A stretch of DNA of 64,000 nucleotides from Semisulcospira habei (lineage: Eukaryota > Mollusca > Gastropoda > Semisulcospiridae): the NCBI GenBank assembly GCA_036245525.1, contig BTPG01000003.1, positions 134,405,362 to 134,469,361 on the forward strand, read 5' to 3'. A program made the translations under genes and the position numbers. The notes beneath the pieces are model-generated. The model had not been told where the DNA came from. It saw only the letters and a program-made list of their open reading frames with translations, and did not search any database. Of the stretch, positions 38,301-48,966 are shown in pieces. Each line of letters begins with the position of its first letter. Positions within the stretch are counted from its first letter, which is position 1.

Positions 38301-39231
38301 GCTTCGCAGATGCTGCCCAGCTCTTTGGACTCGAGGTCAATCTGAAAAAGACAGAGGTCCTCCATCAGCCGGCACCCAAGACAGTGTATCGCCCTCCTCA
38401 CATCACCATTGGCGAGTCTGAACTAAAGTCAGTGCACCAGTTTACTTACCTTGGCTGCATTATCACGTCGGACGCCAAGCTGGACAAGGAGCTTGACAGC
38501 AGGCTGGCAAAAGCGAACAGCGCTTTCGGGCGAATTTTCAAGCGGGTGTGGCACAATCAACAGCTGAAAATAGGCACAAAGATCAGCGTGTACAGAGCTG
38601 TGGTCCTCACCACCCTGCTGTATGGTTCCGAGTCCTGGGCCCTCTACCGCAGCCAACTACGACTCCTCGAACGCTTCTACCAGCGCTGCCTGCGTACCAT
38701 CCTGGGCATTCACTGGAGTGACTATGTCACCAACGTCGAGGTCCTTGAACAGGCTGAAACTGTGAGCATCGAGGCTTTGCTGCTGCGGACACAGCTCCGC
38801 TGGGCGGGGCATGTCTCCAGGATGGAGGATCATCGCCTACCAAAGATCACCCTGTTCGGCTAGCTTGCTACTGGACACCGTGACAGAGGGGCACCAAAGA
38901 AGAGATACAAAGACTGTCTCAAGAAGTCACTTAGTGTCTGCCAAATCGACCACCACCAGTGGTCTTCGCTTGCTGCGGACCGTGACACCTGGCGCTCTAC
39001 CATTTACAAGGCAGCTGTCTCATTTGAGGACTCTCACAGAGCTAGCCTTACAGACAAGCGGCTCAGGAGAAAAAACAGAGATGCCGCAGCTCAGAATCCT
39101 GGCCATACCTTCCCCTGCCGCCACTGCGGTCGAACCTGCCTGTCTCGGATTGGCCTCCGCAGCCACGAACAAGCCTGCAGACGTCGTGGGCAATTCCTAT
39201 AAAATCTTCGTTCGCGAAGTCAAGCCAAGAG
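35355..39231 (+). mobile_element. RTE-type LINE, copy 2
   Basis: Full-length leader, one broken ORF, and a short 3' UTR ending in the conserved hairpin (39206-39219). The flanking 12-bp 'atgggccgatgg' (35343-35354, 39232-39243) is a good target duplication and places the insertion in the 3' UTR of LINE element 2. The first ~30 bp after the left duplication are not shared with copy 1, which may be slightly 5'-truncated. Confidence 0.85.
36026..39201 (+). pseudogene. RTE endonuclease-reverse transcriptase, broken (copy 2)
   Basis: Sequence is very close to the intact copy at 43886. Four lesions are visible. (1) The A-run after the endonuclease has ten A (37093-37102) instead of eight, ending the first part at a TAG at 37124-37126. 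(2) A net 53-bp deletion at about 38275 removes the whole 'LLFADDAALVAHTE' catalytic segment and shifts the frame. (3) G-to-T turns a Glu codon into TAG at 38861-38863. (4) One finger residue differs (CRHC for CSHC). It ends 'CRRRGQFL' at about 39201. It cannot encode an active RT. Confidence 0.85.
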
Positions 39232-39348
39232 ATGGGCCGATGGCCGCAAAACATCTGTTCAGTCTGCCCCATAGTGGGGTAGACCCCTTGATGCAGCGCA
39301 TCTGTGCGCGCTGCGGTGCGGCGTGTGTGCATGGGTGTGTGTGGGTGG

Positions 39349-39676
<328 letters not shown>

Positions 39677-39681
39677 GCAAC

Positions 39682-40650
39682 ATGAGCATTAGGCCTGACT
39701 CGAACGTTCTGCTGCTCGGTGACTCCGTCATGAAGCGAGTCAGCGAGCGAAACATATCGAGTACAGACTGCAGCGTGCAGAACCTGGCTGTATCCGGCCT
39801 TTCAGTCGAGGTTTTGAGCAAATGGCTGACCCACCTCACCCCTACTCCACGTATCCGGCACGTGCTTTTCCACGTAGGAATCAACAGTTGCAGTGTCAAC
39901 CAGGGTCCAGTTGCAAGTGACACGTGGCTACAGTTAATCCGTCTGGTGTTCGCCGCCTTCCCACGTGCTACGATCCAGGCCTCTTCCATCATCCCTCCCT
40001 TCAGCAGTCACCACGCCCTGTCACGACCTGCGCGCCTGTCCAACTTCAACCTAAAACAGGCCTGTCAACAAACAAACACTCAGTTTGTTGACCATACCTC
40101 TACCTTCCTGACCAGAAACGGTGCCCCCAAGCAGGTCATGTACAGGCGTGAAAACACCATGACCTACCCTAGCGACGAGGGCACTAAGCTGATCGCTCTC
40201 AAGATCCGTTATGGCGACCCTCCCCGCGGCCCCCACCACCAACAGGGAGACGCCCGGGAACACAGTCAACGGGGCGGGTCCAACCCACTTATCAGCCGTA
40301 ACGGGTCACGTGGCGAGAGCGGGCAGCAAGGGGACTCGCCATCAACCCGTGGCGGATCGCAGCACTTAATGTCTGCCGCCCCGGGCCGCCTGCAATCCTC
40401 GCCAACCACACGCCAAACGTCGACCAGCCAGCTTAGCCAACCGCCATCGAGCAACGTGTTGGGGCGACACAATCTCCAAGTCCCCCAGCTCCTCTCTTCA
40501 GATTTCCCGTTACTAGTGCCAGCAAGAACTCCAGTGGCTGCACCTCCCACCAACGCCTTGTTCCAGAGTCAGGGAGCGGAGACCAAGACGACCCTGGATC
40601 CCCAACACCTGCTCCAGTTGCTGGCGCAGTTTCTTAGGCCGTTTGTCTGA
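39682..40650 (+). CDS. CR1-type LINE ORF1 with SGNH/GDSL esterase-like domain
   Basis: The 322-codon frame begins six bases after the CT tract. Residues ~8-17 read 'VLLLGDSVMK', the GDS block with nucleophile Ser15. 'FHVGINSCS' fits the Gly-x-Asn block. The usual C-terminal Asp-x-x-His block is not clear: 'SDEGTKL' has the Asp but no His. Residues ~190-322 are Ser/Gln/Pro-rich and disordered. SGNH esterase domains are known in ORF1 proteins of CR1/L2-type LINEs, so this is most likely such an ORF1. It may belong with the CR1-like ORF2 at 41784, but 1.1 kb with a GT tract and repeats separates them. The frame is intact. Confidence 0.65.
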   Translation: MSIRPDSNVLLLGDSVMKRVSERNISSTDCSVQNLAVSGLSVEVLSKWLTHLTPTPRIRHVLFHVGINSCSVNQGPVASDTWLQLIRLVFAAFPRATIQASSIIPPFSSHHALSRPARLSNFNLKQACQQTNTQFVDHTSTFLTRNGAPKQVMYRRENTMTYPSDEGTKLIALKIRYGDPPRGPHHQQGDAREHSQRGGSNPLISRNGSRGESGQQGDSPSTRGGSQHLMSAAPGRLQSSPTTRQTSTSQLSQPPSSNVLGRHNLQVPQLLSSDFPLLVPARTPVAAPPTNALFQSQGAETKTTLDPQHLLQLLAQFLRPFV

Positions 40651-40919
40651 AGGACATCCCGCTACCTCTTTTACTTCCAGGGCCAAGCTGCACAGGCTTT
40701 AGAATCACATCTCTGCACTGTGTACACACGGGGAACGATGAATGACGTTTACTGCTCTAAGGTTTTGTCTGATCAGTTTTCGCCCTGCAGGGCGAACAAC
40801 TGGTCGGGAATTGCCTTTCTGCTTTCAGGGTCAATCAGTCGCTCCTACCGACTTAGCGCTGGAAGTAAAAAGGGTATGTGTGTACAAACCAGTGGGTCGT
40901 GTGTGTGCGTGTGCGTGTT

Positions 40920-41006
<87 letters not shown>

Positions 41007-41530
41007 TGGTATGAGTTTGCGTGAAGGTGTCATCAACCTCGCTTGTTAAATTGGCATCAACTCGGCGACGACTTACTCAGGTTAGCTGCTGATGGTTGTC
41101 ACAGTTACTATGGATTAACCGATTATTTGGTGACAGAGACACATGAACGATGACCACATCTGATGACAGAGACACATGAACGATGATCACATCTGATCAT
41201 TAGTGCGATACTGCTCTGTGAAACAGTTTTTCTAGTACAGTGAACAAACTGTAAACTATCCGTGTAATTTGTTATTAATGATCGGAATCCGCTTTGTCGG
41301 ACAGTCGGAACACCCGACTCACAGTGCACGATCATTGCGTGAATTCTTTTGACACACACGAATTCAGACATAAACGCTTTCTTTATAGCGGGTTTTTCTC
41401 AGATCGTACACTTGTCGTTTCTTACTCTTTACTGCAAGCTTTTGTTTTTGTGTTCTTTGCGTGTGCTGTAATACACGGTTTCTGGCGTGAACCGCCGTTC
41501 AGCTGACGTACTGAGACTAAAGTCGAATAA
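40651..41530. repeat. Spacer with (GT)n tract
   Basis: Holds an 84-bp GT run at 40922-41005 and two short near-repeats of 'gacagagacacatgaacgat' (about 41133 and 41165). No supported gene. Confidence 0.6.
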
Positions 41531-41780
41531 GTCTTTATTTTTTTCATCTGATATTTTACTTGTACATGTAATCTCTTTCCTGGTTTAACTGCGTAACCTT
41601 TTACTATTTGTATCCTGTACCTTAGTTTTGTCCACTGGTTCTTTACCTTATTAGTCTTTATTTGTTTCATCTGATATTTTACTTGTACATGTAATTTATT
41701 TCCTGGTTTAACTGCGTAACCTTTTACTATTTGTATCCTGTACCTTAGTTTTGTTCCCTGGTTTTTTACTTTATTATCTG
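41531..41780 (+). repeat. Two 124-bp tandem units upstream of a CR1-like ORF2
   Basis: 41531-41654 and 41655-41778 are nearly identical ('tttcatctgatattttactt', 'gtttaactgcgtaacctttt' and so on) and end six bases before the ORF2 ATG at 41784. Tandem monomers in front of LINE ORFs often act as promoters in other LINEs. That role here is inference. Confidence 0.75.
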
Positions 41781-41783
41781 AAC

Positions 41784-43490
41784 ATGATTTATACAACTAT
41801 GAACAGACCCTCGAAAAAAGGCCAACAATTTCGTATCGGTCACCTAAATATCTACCACCTGGCAAACAAAGTTCAGGATGTCTGTGTTTATGTTAATACC
41901 CCCAACTATTTCCATCTATTCGGTTTAACTGAGACTCGTTTGGCCGCCCACATCAGTGATGAAGCCATCGCCATCCCGAATTATTCTATTATCAGGAGAG
42001 ACCCGTCAGTACAGGGTGAGACAGGTGTAGCGGTATATATCCATCAATCCATTTTACACATAACCCGCAGGCGACAAGACCTAGAAACTGGTGATGTAGA
42101 ATGTATTTGGGTAGAAATCAAAAACTCTAAATCCCCGCCCTTATTTGTTGGGTTTCTGTATCGAAACCCCGCAGCCACCTTTGAGTGGTACGATAGCTTT
42201 TTACACATGATTGATAAAACAGACATTCACAACAAAGATGTTCTCCTTCTTGGAGATTTTAATATTGACTTTCTTAAACCCCATCCATCATGGGAATGTA
42301 CTACTACCCTTGTCGGTCTTCACCAATTGGTAACATCACCGACCAGAATTACGCCATCATCAGCCACAATTATAGACCATATTTATACCAACAAACCTCA
42401 AGCAGTTAGCAACACTCAAGTAAATAGTCTTAGTGTAAGTGACCACTATCCGGTTAGCTGCACATGGCTGTCAAAACTTCCAAAGCTAAAAAAGCAAGTC
42501 CAAAATTGCATAACTTACAGATCGTTTAAAAACTTTAATGAAAATGTTTTCTTGGCTGATTTAGCCACAGCACGATTCATCGACGTGTATAACGATAGTG
42601 ACCCAAATAAAGCATTAGATACCTGGTACCGAATTTTTCTTGGTGTACTGAACAAACACGCGCCTCTGAGACACAAAAGAGTGAAATACTCTACCGTTCC
42701 ACCATGGCTGACTGCGGATCTGATTGAGGCAATGGAAATTAGAGACCAGCTGAGAAGCGAGAAGCGGTTTACTAAATACAAAACACAGAGTAATCGTGTT
42801 AAATATATGGTTTTAAATGCAAAGAGACCTCTTTTCGATAAAGTAGTTAAACAAAGCAAAGACTCATCTACTGTATGGCGTGCCATTAATTTAGTAACTA
42901 GAGGTACAAATAAAAATAGTGCGCCTTTATCATCCCACCTCACTGCAAATAGGTTTAATGACCACTTTACCTCTATAACCGAATCATTAATCCCAACAGG
43001 AACTAACTCATGTGAGTATGTTTGTCCAAACGCGCTAGTACACCACTGTAACCGGGAAAATACGGACAAAGAACCATTCACGATACCGCCTATAACGACC
43101 TTCCACTCACAATTAGTGATGATAGTGTTGCATGCGATATGTTCGCTGATGATGCTGCGATACACACTCCCGATAAGGATCTGTCAGTAATTGACACGCG
43201 CCTACAAAACACATTACAGGACATTAACAGCTGGTGCAGTAACAATTCCATGATCTTAAACCCTGCAAAGACTGAATGTATGGTTGTAAGTACCCGCCAA
43301 AAGCACCAGCTCGGCACTCTCTCACTCAGCTTGTCCCTTCAAGGCAAATCTATCAGCCAGGTAACGGAACATCGTCTTCTCGGCGTTACTGTAGATAACC
43401 AGTTTAAATGGCAATGCCATCTTAGTAATATATGTAAGACAATATCAAAGAAACTGTTTATTTTACCCAAGTTAAAACATATAGCTAATA
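41784..43490 (+). pseudogene. CR1-like ORF2, 5' part: APE endonuclease, RT core deleted
   Basis: ATG at 41784. The endonuclease motifs are 'IGHLNIYHL', 'GLTETRL', 'LLLGDFNIDFLKP', 'IIDHIYTN' and 'SVSDHYPVS'. A linker follows with 'PPWLTADLIEAMEIRDQL' and 'VKQSKDSSTVWRAINLV'. At about 43090 the sequence jumps from the pre-RT linker straight to 'NDLPLTISD...DMFADDAAIH' in another frame, so the RT fingers and half the palm (roughly 200 codons) are missing although FADD itself survives. The frame then continues ('LNPAKTECMVVSTRQK', 'TISKKLFILPKLKHI') until the RTE insertion at 43491. Confidence 0.8.
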
Positions 43491-43885
43491 TGCGCACACT
43501 GCACTCCACCAAAAAGCTCCACCGCGCAGGCTTTAGGAAACGTCCACGGACCATGACACTGACCATTCCAAGTCCTGTAGCGACGGGCGAGGGGCGAAAC
43601 GGCAGGTGAAAGATGTCACTGGAAGCCGCAGTCTCAAACCTGCATGCAGGCGGTTCAGGATATTGGTCGCCTGATGTTGACCTGGGGATGACAACATCAC
43701 TCGGCACACCCTGAACGACCAAGCAGCCTTCTCTAGGGACAGCACTGCTTGCTCCACACGGAGAGGGGCCTAGAAAAGGTGGCCTAACCAAAGCTCGTCC
43801 CCTCGCAACCCCAGTTGGCTAGCCGCGGTCAACGGGCATCTTCTCCTGCGGTCAAAAAACAAGAAAGAATAACGGATCCACTCTC

Positions 43886-46800
43886 ATGACGACCACGACC
43901 GGACTCAACGTAGCATGCTGGAACGTCCGAACCATGCTCGACAAAGCAGACAGCGGACGCCCTGAACGCCGCTCCGCCCTCATTGCCCATGAATTGCGGA
44001 GGTTAAACATCGACATCGCCGCGCTCAGCGAAGTACGCCTTCCGGACGAAGGCAGCCTCCAAGAACTTGGTGCTGGGTACACCCTCTACTGGTCAGGCAG
44101 GCCTGCATCAGAAAGACGGCTCTCAGGCGTGGGTTTCATGGTCAAGACATCCATTGCGACTAAGCTGGAAAACCTACCAACGGGCCACTCAGACCGCATC
44201 ATGTCCATGCGCCTCCCACTGAGACACCAGCAACACGTCACCCTTCTCAGTGTGTACTCCCCAACCCTCCTGGCAGAGCCTGCTGAAAAGGACAAATTTT
44301 ACACTGACCTGCGCAGCCTCCTACAGAGTACCCCTGCAGACGACAAAGTCATCATCCTTGGCGACTTCAACGCCAGAGTGGGCCAGGACTCTGAAGCCTG
44401 GAAAGGAGTCCTCGGCAAGCATGGCGTGGGGAACTGCAATGACAATGGCCGCCTACTGTTGGAGTTCTGTGCGGAGCAGCAACTGGTCATCACTAACACT
44501 ACTTTTCAGCAAAAGGACAGTCGAAAGACCACCTGGATGCATCCTCGCTCCAAACACTGGCACCTTATCGACTATGTCCTAGTGCGTCAGAGGGACCGCA
44601 GTGACGTCCTCCTTACCAGAGTGATGCCCAGCGCAGAGTGCCACACTGACCACCGCCTTGTCCGCTGCAAACTCAGGCTCCACTTCAGGCCAAAACCCAA
44701 GAAATGGGGGCCCCCCAAGAAAAAGCTTGATGTTGCCAGCCTTCAGCGTGACGATGTGAAAGCTGCCTTTCAGACAGATTTACAGCGCAGGCTCAAAGAC
44801 ACAGCGGACCCAGTAGACTCCTCCCCTGAAACACTTTGGGAACAACTGAAAACTGCTATTACAAAATCCTCTGCAGAAGTCTTGGGTTTCGCCAGAAAGA
44901 AGAACAAAGACTGGTTTGACGAAAACGATGTAGAGATCCAGGAACACCTAGCAAAAAAAAGAGCCGCCCATCAGGCCCACCTAGCCCAGCCTTCCTGCCC
45001 TGTGAAGAAGTCTGCCTTCCGCCTCATCTGCAGCAGTCTCCAGCGCAAGCTCAGAGATCTCCAGAATGAGTGGTGGACCAGACTTGCACAGAGGACCCAG
45101 CTTTGTGCTGACAATGGTGACTACAGGGGCTTCTACGAAGCACTGAAAGCAGTGTATGGCCCCAGGCACCTGGTACAAAGTCCCCTGCGAAGCGCGAATG
45201 GCCAGGCACTCCTCACAGATAATACCTCCATCTTGAACCGCTGGTCGGAATACTTTCAGAGCCTCTTCAGCGCTGAGCGCACTGTTCAAGAAGCAGTCGT
45301 CCTACAAATCCCACACCTCCCAGTAAAGGTTGAATTGGACGAACCGCCCACCGCTGAAGAGACCCTCACAGCCATCCACCAGCTCAAGAGTGGCAAAGCA
45401 GCAGGCATTGATGGAATACCGCCAGAGATCTGGAAACATGGAGGCACAGCACTGCACAACAAGCTCCATGACCTCTTTCTCTGCTGCTGGGAGGAAGGAA
45501 CACTACCAAAAGACCTCCGTGATGCAGTCGTTATCACCCTGTACAAGAACAAAGGCGAGAAGTCTGACTGTTCCAACTATCGGGGAATTACCCTGCTGTC
45601 CATTGCTGGGAAAATCCTTGCAAGGCTGCTCCTGAATCGGCTGGTACCTGCCATCGCTGAAGACCAACTCCCAGAGGGCCAGTGTGGCTTCAGAGCAAAC
45701 AGGAGCACCACCGATATGGTCTTTGTGCTGAGACAGCTACAGGAGAAGTGCCGCGAGCAGAACAAAGGGCTGTACGTAACATTTGTCGACCTAACAAAAG
45801 CGTTCGACACTGTGAGCAGGCAAGGCATGTGGCAGATCCTGGAGCGACTTGGCTGTCCCCCAAAGTTCCTCAACATGATTGTCCAGCTACACGAGGACCA
45901 GCAAGGCCAGGTCAGACTCAACAATGACCTCTCAGAACCATTCCCTATTCTCCCCGGCGTAAAGCAGGGCTGCGTGCTGGCACCGACCCTCTTCACCATC
46001 TTTTTTAGCATGATGTTGAAGCAGGCCACAGTGGACCTTGATGATGACGATGCAGTGTACATCAGGTATCGTCTCGATGGCAGCCTGTTCAACCTCAGAC
46101 GACTGCAGGCCCACACGAAAACCCTAGACCAACTGATTCGTGAGCTGCTTTTTGCTGATGATGCTGCCCTCGTTGCACACACAGAGAGAGCCCTGCAGCG
46201 CATCACGTCTTGCTTCGCAGATGCTGCCCAGCTCTTTGGACTCGAGGTCAGTCTGAAAAAGACAGAGGTCCTCCATCAGCCGGCACCCAAGACAGTGTAT
46301 CGCCCTCCTCACATCACCATTGGCGAGTCTGATCTAAAGTCAGTGCACCAGTTTACTTACCTTGGCTGCATTATCACGTCGGACGCCAAGCTGGACAAGG
46401 AGCTTGACAGCAGGCTGGCAAAAGCGAACAGCGCTTTCGGGCGACTTTTCAAGCGGGTGTGGCACAATCAACAGCTGAAAACAGGCACCAAGATCAGCGT
46501 GTACAGAGCTGTGGTCCTCACCACCCTGCTGTATGGTTCCGAGTCCTGGGCCCTCTACCGCAGCCAACTACGACTCCTCGAACGCTTCCACCAGCGCTGC
46601 CTGCGTACCATCCTGGGCATTCACTGGAGTGACTATGTCACCAACGTCGAGGTCCTTGAACAGGCTGAAACTGTGAGCATCGAGGCTTTGCTGCTGCGGA
46701 CACAGCTCCGCTGGGCGGGGCATGTCTCCAGGATGGAGGATCATCGCCTACCAAAGATCACCCTGTTCGGCGAGCTTGCTACTGGACACCGTGACAGAGG

Positions 46801-47113
46801 GGCACCAAAGAAGAGATACAAAGACTGTCTCAAGAAGTCACTTAGTGCCTGCCAAATCGACCACCACCAGTGGTCTTCGCTTGCTGCGGACCGTGACACC
46901 TGGCGCTCCACCATTTACAAGGCAGCTGTCTCCTTTGAGGACTCTCACAGAGCTAGCCTTAAGGACAAGCGGCTCAGGAGAAAAAACAGAGATGCCGCAG
47001 CTCAGAACCCCGGCCATACCTTCCCCTGCAGCCACTGCGGTCGAACCTGCCTGTCTCGGATTGGCCTCCGCAGCCACGAACAAGCCTGCAGACGTCGTGG
47101 GCAACTCCTATAA
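43886..47113 (+). CDS. Intact RTE endonuclease-reverse transcriptase, 1,075 aa
   Basis: A complete single-frame EN-RT. Endonuclease residues 1-~250: W12-N13, E49 in 'ALSEVRLP', 'GDFNA' at 159-163, then 'LIDYVLV' and 'TDHRLV'. After a linker (~330-400) that includes an A8 run (44953-44960), the RT has 'GKAAGIDGIPPEIW', 'NYRGITLLSIAGK', 'QCGFRANRSTTDMVFV', 'FVDLTKAFDTV' and 'GVKQGCVLAPTLF'. The catalytic FADD is at residues 756-759. The C-terminal part has 'RWAGHVSRMEDHRLPK', typical of RTE/BovB-like proteins, and a C2HC finger (C1048, C1051, H1064, C1068). All catalytic residues I can check are present, so this copy could supply active protein. The shortened leader may lack the promoter. No RNase H or second ORF is seen. 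Confidence 0.9.
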   Translation: MTTTTGLNVACWNVRTMLDKADSGRPERRSALIAHELRRLNIDIAALSEVRLPDEGSLQELGAGYTLYWSGRPASERRLSGVGFMVKTSIATKLENLPTGHSDRIMSMRLPLRHQQHVTLLSVYSPTLLAEPAEKDKFYTDLRSLLQSTPADDKVIILGDFNARVGQDSEAWKGVLGKHGVGNCNDNGRLLLEFCAEQQLVITNTTFQQKDSRKTTWMHPRSKHWHLIDYVLVRQRDRSDVLLTRVMPSAECHTDHRLVRCKLRLHFRPKPKKWGPPKKKLDVASLQRDDVKAAFQTDLQRRLKDTADPVDSSPETLWEQLKTAITKSSAEVLGFARKKNKDWFDENDVEIQEHLAKKRAAHQAHLAQPSCPVKKSAFRLICSSLQRKLRDLQNEWWTRLAQRTQLCADNGDYRGFYEALKAVYGPRHLVQSPLRSANGQALLTDNTSILNRWSEYFQSLFSAERTVQEAVVLQIPHLPVKVELDEPPTAEETLTAIHQLKSGKAAGIDGIPPEIWKHGGTALHNKLHDLFLCCWEEGTLPKDLRDAVVITLYKNKGEKSDCSNYRGITLLSIAGKILARLLLNRLVPAIAEDQLPEGQCGFRANRSTTDMVFVLRQLQEKCREQNKGLYVTFVDLTKAFDTVSRQGMWQILERLGCPPKFLNMIVQLHEDQQGQVRLNNDLSEPFPILPGVKQGCVLAPTLFTIFFSMMLKQATVDLDDDDAVYIRYRLDGSLFNLRRLQAHTKTLDQLIRELLFADDAALVAHTERALQRITSCFADAAQLFGLEVSLKKTEVLHQPAPKTVYRPPHITIGESDLKSVHQFTYLGCIITSDAKLDKELDSRLAKANSAFGRLFKRVWHNQQLKTGTKISVYRAVVLTTLLYGSESWALYRSQLRLLERFHQRCLRTILGIHWSDYVTNVEVLEQAETVSIEALLLRTQLRWAGHVSRMEDHRLPKITLFGELATGHRDRGAPKKRYKDCLKKSLSACQIDHHQWSSLAADRDTWRSTIYKAAVSFEDSHRASLKDKRLRRKNRDAAAQNPGHTFPCSHCGRTCLSRIGLRSHEQACRRRGQLL

Positions 47114-47116
47114 AAT

Positions 47117-47130
47117 CTTCGTTCGCGAAG
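47117..47130 (+). other. Conserved 3'-terminal hairpin with TTCG loop (also 29042-29055, 39206-39219)
   Basis: CTTCG-TTCG-CGAAG forms a perfect 5-bp stem with a four-base loop a few bases after the stop codon in all three copies. Because the 3' UTR is under 30 bp, this is the main candidate for the structure the RTE reverse transcriptase recognises when it starts copying its RNA. Function is inferred. Confidence 0.6.
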
Positions 47131-47426
47131 TCAAGCCAAGAGAGAGAGAGAATGTAGAAACACGAAAACAGTTCTTCAACGCCCACATCAGGTCACATAT
47201 AGATTATGCTTCTACGGTGTGGGATGGCGCAAGCGAGGTCCAGTTAAAAAGACTGAACTCTCTTCATCGTAGAGTCGCGAAGCTTATCCTTTCAGACCCT
47301 AACTCAACAACGGATAATAAACTGAAAACCTTAGAAATTCTCCCCTTGAAAAACATTTATTATACAATAAGGGAATAACGATGTTCAAAGTATTGAATAA
47401 CAGACTCCCCGAGTATATAAAAAAAA

Positions 47427-47860
<434 letters not shown>

Positions 47861-47863
<3 letters not shown>

Positions 47864-48966
47864 TTGGTAAAAAGGTGTCTGTACATCGCACACCACTATG
47901 TGATGTCTTGATGTGACCAACCGTATACCCTTATGACATTTCACAAATCAGTCACGTTTTGTGTTTGTTGTCTGAGGTGTATTTCGGGCATGTTTAAGCC
48001 ATTATTGGCTAAGGGCTGCCTTCATCAGCGTGCTGACCCTTTTGTTTTTGTTGTGTAACCCTTTGTTAGGTTTTTATGGTACGGTTTGTTTTTGGTTCAT
48101 TCTGTCTTGTTCAAGTAGTTGGTGTATTCTCGCTACCGTCACTGCCGATTGAAAGGGCTAGTGGCGAGTAGAAGACATTTAGTGTCGCCAGTAGGGGCTC
48201 AACCACTGCTAATTGTATGAGCTAGTGGAGCGTAGATGGCTTCTTGGTTCAGTGTAGTTCAGTTTTGTTTCCACCACTGCCAATTGGTAGGGCTAGTGGG
48301 GAATAGAAGGGCTGTTCTGTCGTGGCGCTTCCACTGCTAATAGTGAGAGCTAGTGGAGACTGAGTGCGGTTGTTGCGTTTTGGTTCTTTCTCTTCCCGCA
48401 GTGCTGGTGGACGCTGCTCGAACATGGTCTGCCGGTTCAGTTTTGAAAGCTGGTGCCGTCAACTGTATTAGCTGAATGCGGGTTCGTCACGTGACTTCTG
48501 TTTTCTCTAGTTCAGTCGATTCGTGGTTGGTTGTAACCTGGGATGCGTCTTCTCGCTCTGAGCGCGCCGGCCGGTTTGGTCCAGAGGTGGCGTTATGTGC
48601 AGCAATCCCGCCGTATACTGTCTTATGTGGTGCCGCATAAGGACACGTAGGTCTGCCTTCCTTATGTGTAGGAAGGTAGTGGGGTTCACTCCGTTGTTGC
48701 TGTACTTCTCGCATTCTGTGGTCAGCCTGTATCTTGTTTTGTCTTTCCATCATAAGGATCAGTAGGTCTGTATCCTTAATTGTAGGGGGGGGGGGGGGGG
48801 TCACTCCGTTGTTGCTGTACTTCTTGCATCATGTGGTCAGCCAGTATCTTGTTTTGTCTTTCCATCATAAGGACCAGTAGGTCTGATTCCTTATTTAGGA
48901 AGGCAGTGGGGTTTACTCCGTTGTTGCTGTACTTCTCGCATTCTGTGGTCAGCCTGTATCTTGTGT
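47861..48966. repeat. ~1.1-kb direct repeat S, left copy
   Basis: Nearly identical to 52321-53430; differences include a 4-bp indel near 47958 and a few substitutions. It contains four hairpin-like units (48138-48360) built on 'ccactgcyaatt...gctagtgg' and the first ~3 units of the 114-bp array. It begins 'gttttggtaaaaagg'. It lacks TG...CA ends, so I do not call it an LTR. Confidence 0.85.

Larger units (their letters stand above)
30430..39350 (+). mobile_element. LINE element 2 with 2A-like leader peptide, interrupted by RTE copy 2
   Basis: A two-ORF LINE related to element 1: leader from about 30430, ORF1 30559-31900, ORF2 31901-35329, then a 3' UTR. The RTE copy at 35355-39231 is inserted in that UTR, flanked by 'atgggccgatgg' at 35343-35354 and 39232-39243. 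The UTR resumes to about 39350 and ends in a GT tract (39352-39393), as in element 1. The 2A-like peptide at the start of ORF1 is not seen in element 1. Confidence 0.8.
43491..47150 (+). mobile_element. RTE-type LINE, copy 3 (intact ORF, 5'-truncated leader)
   Basis: The left junction falls inside the family's leader (at 'tgcgcacactgcactccacc'), leaving about 395 bp before the ATG. The right end is the conserved hairpin (47117-47130), 'caagccaag' and an (AG)n tail. It interrupts the CR1-like RT between 'LPKLKHI' and 'TRKQFFNAHIRSH'. A target duplication is not clear; a short 'aat(a/g)t' is all that matches. It is closer to copy 2 than to copy 1. Confidence 0.9.
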
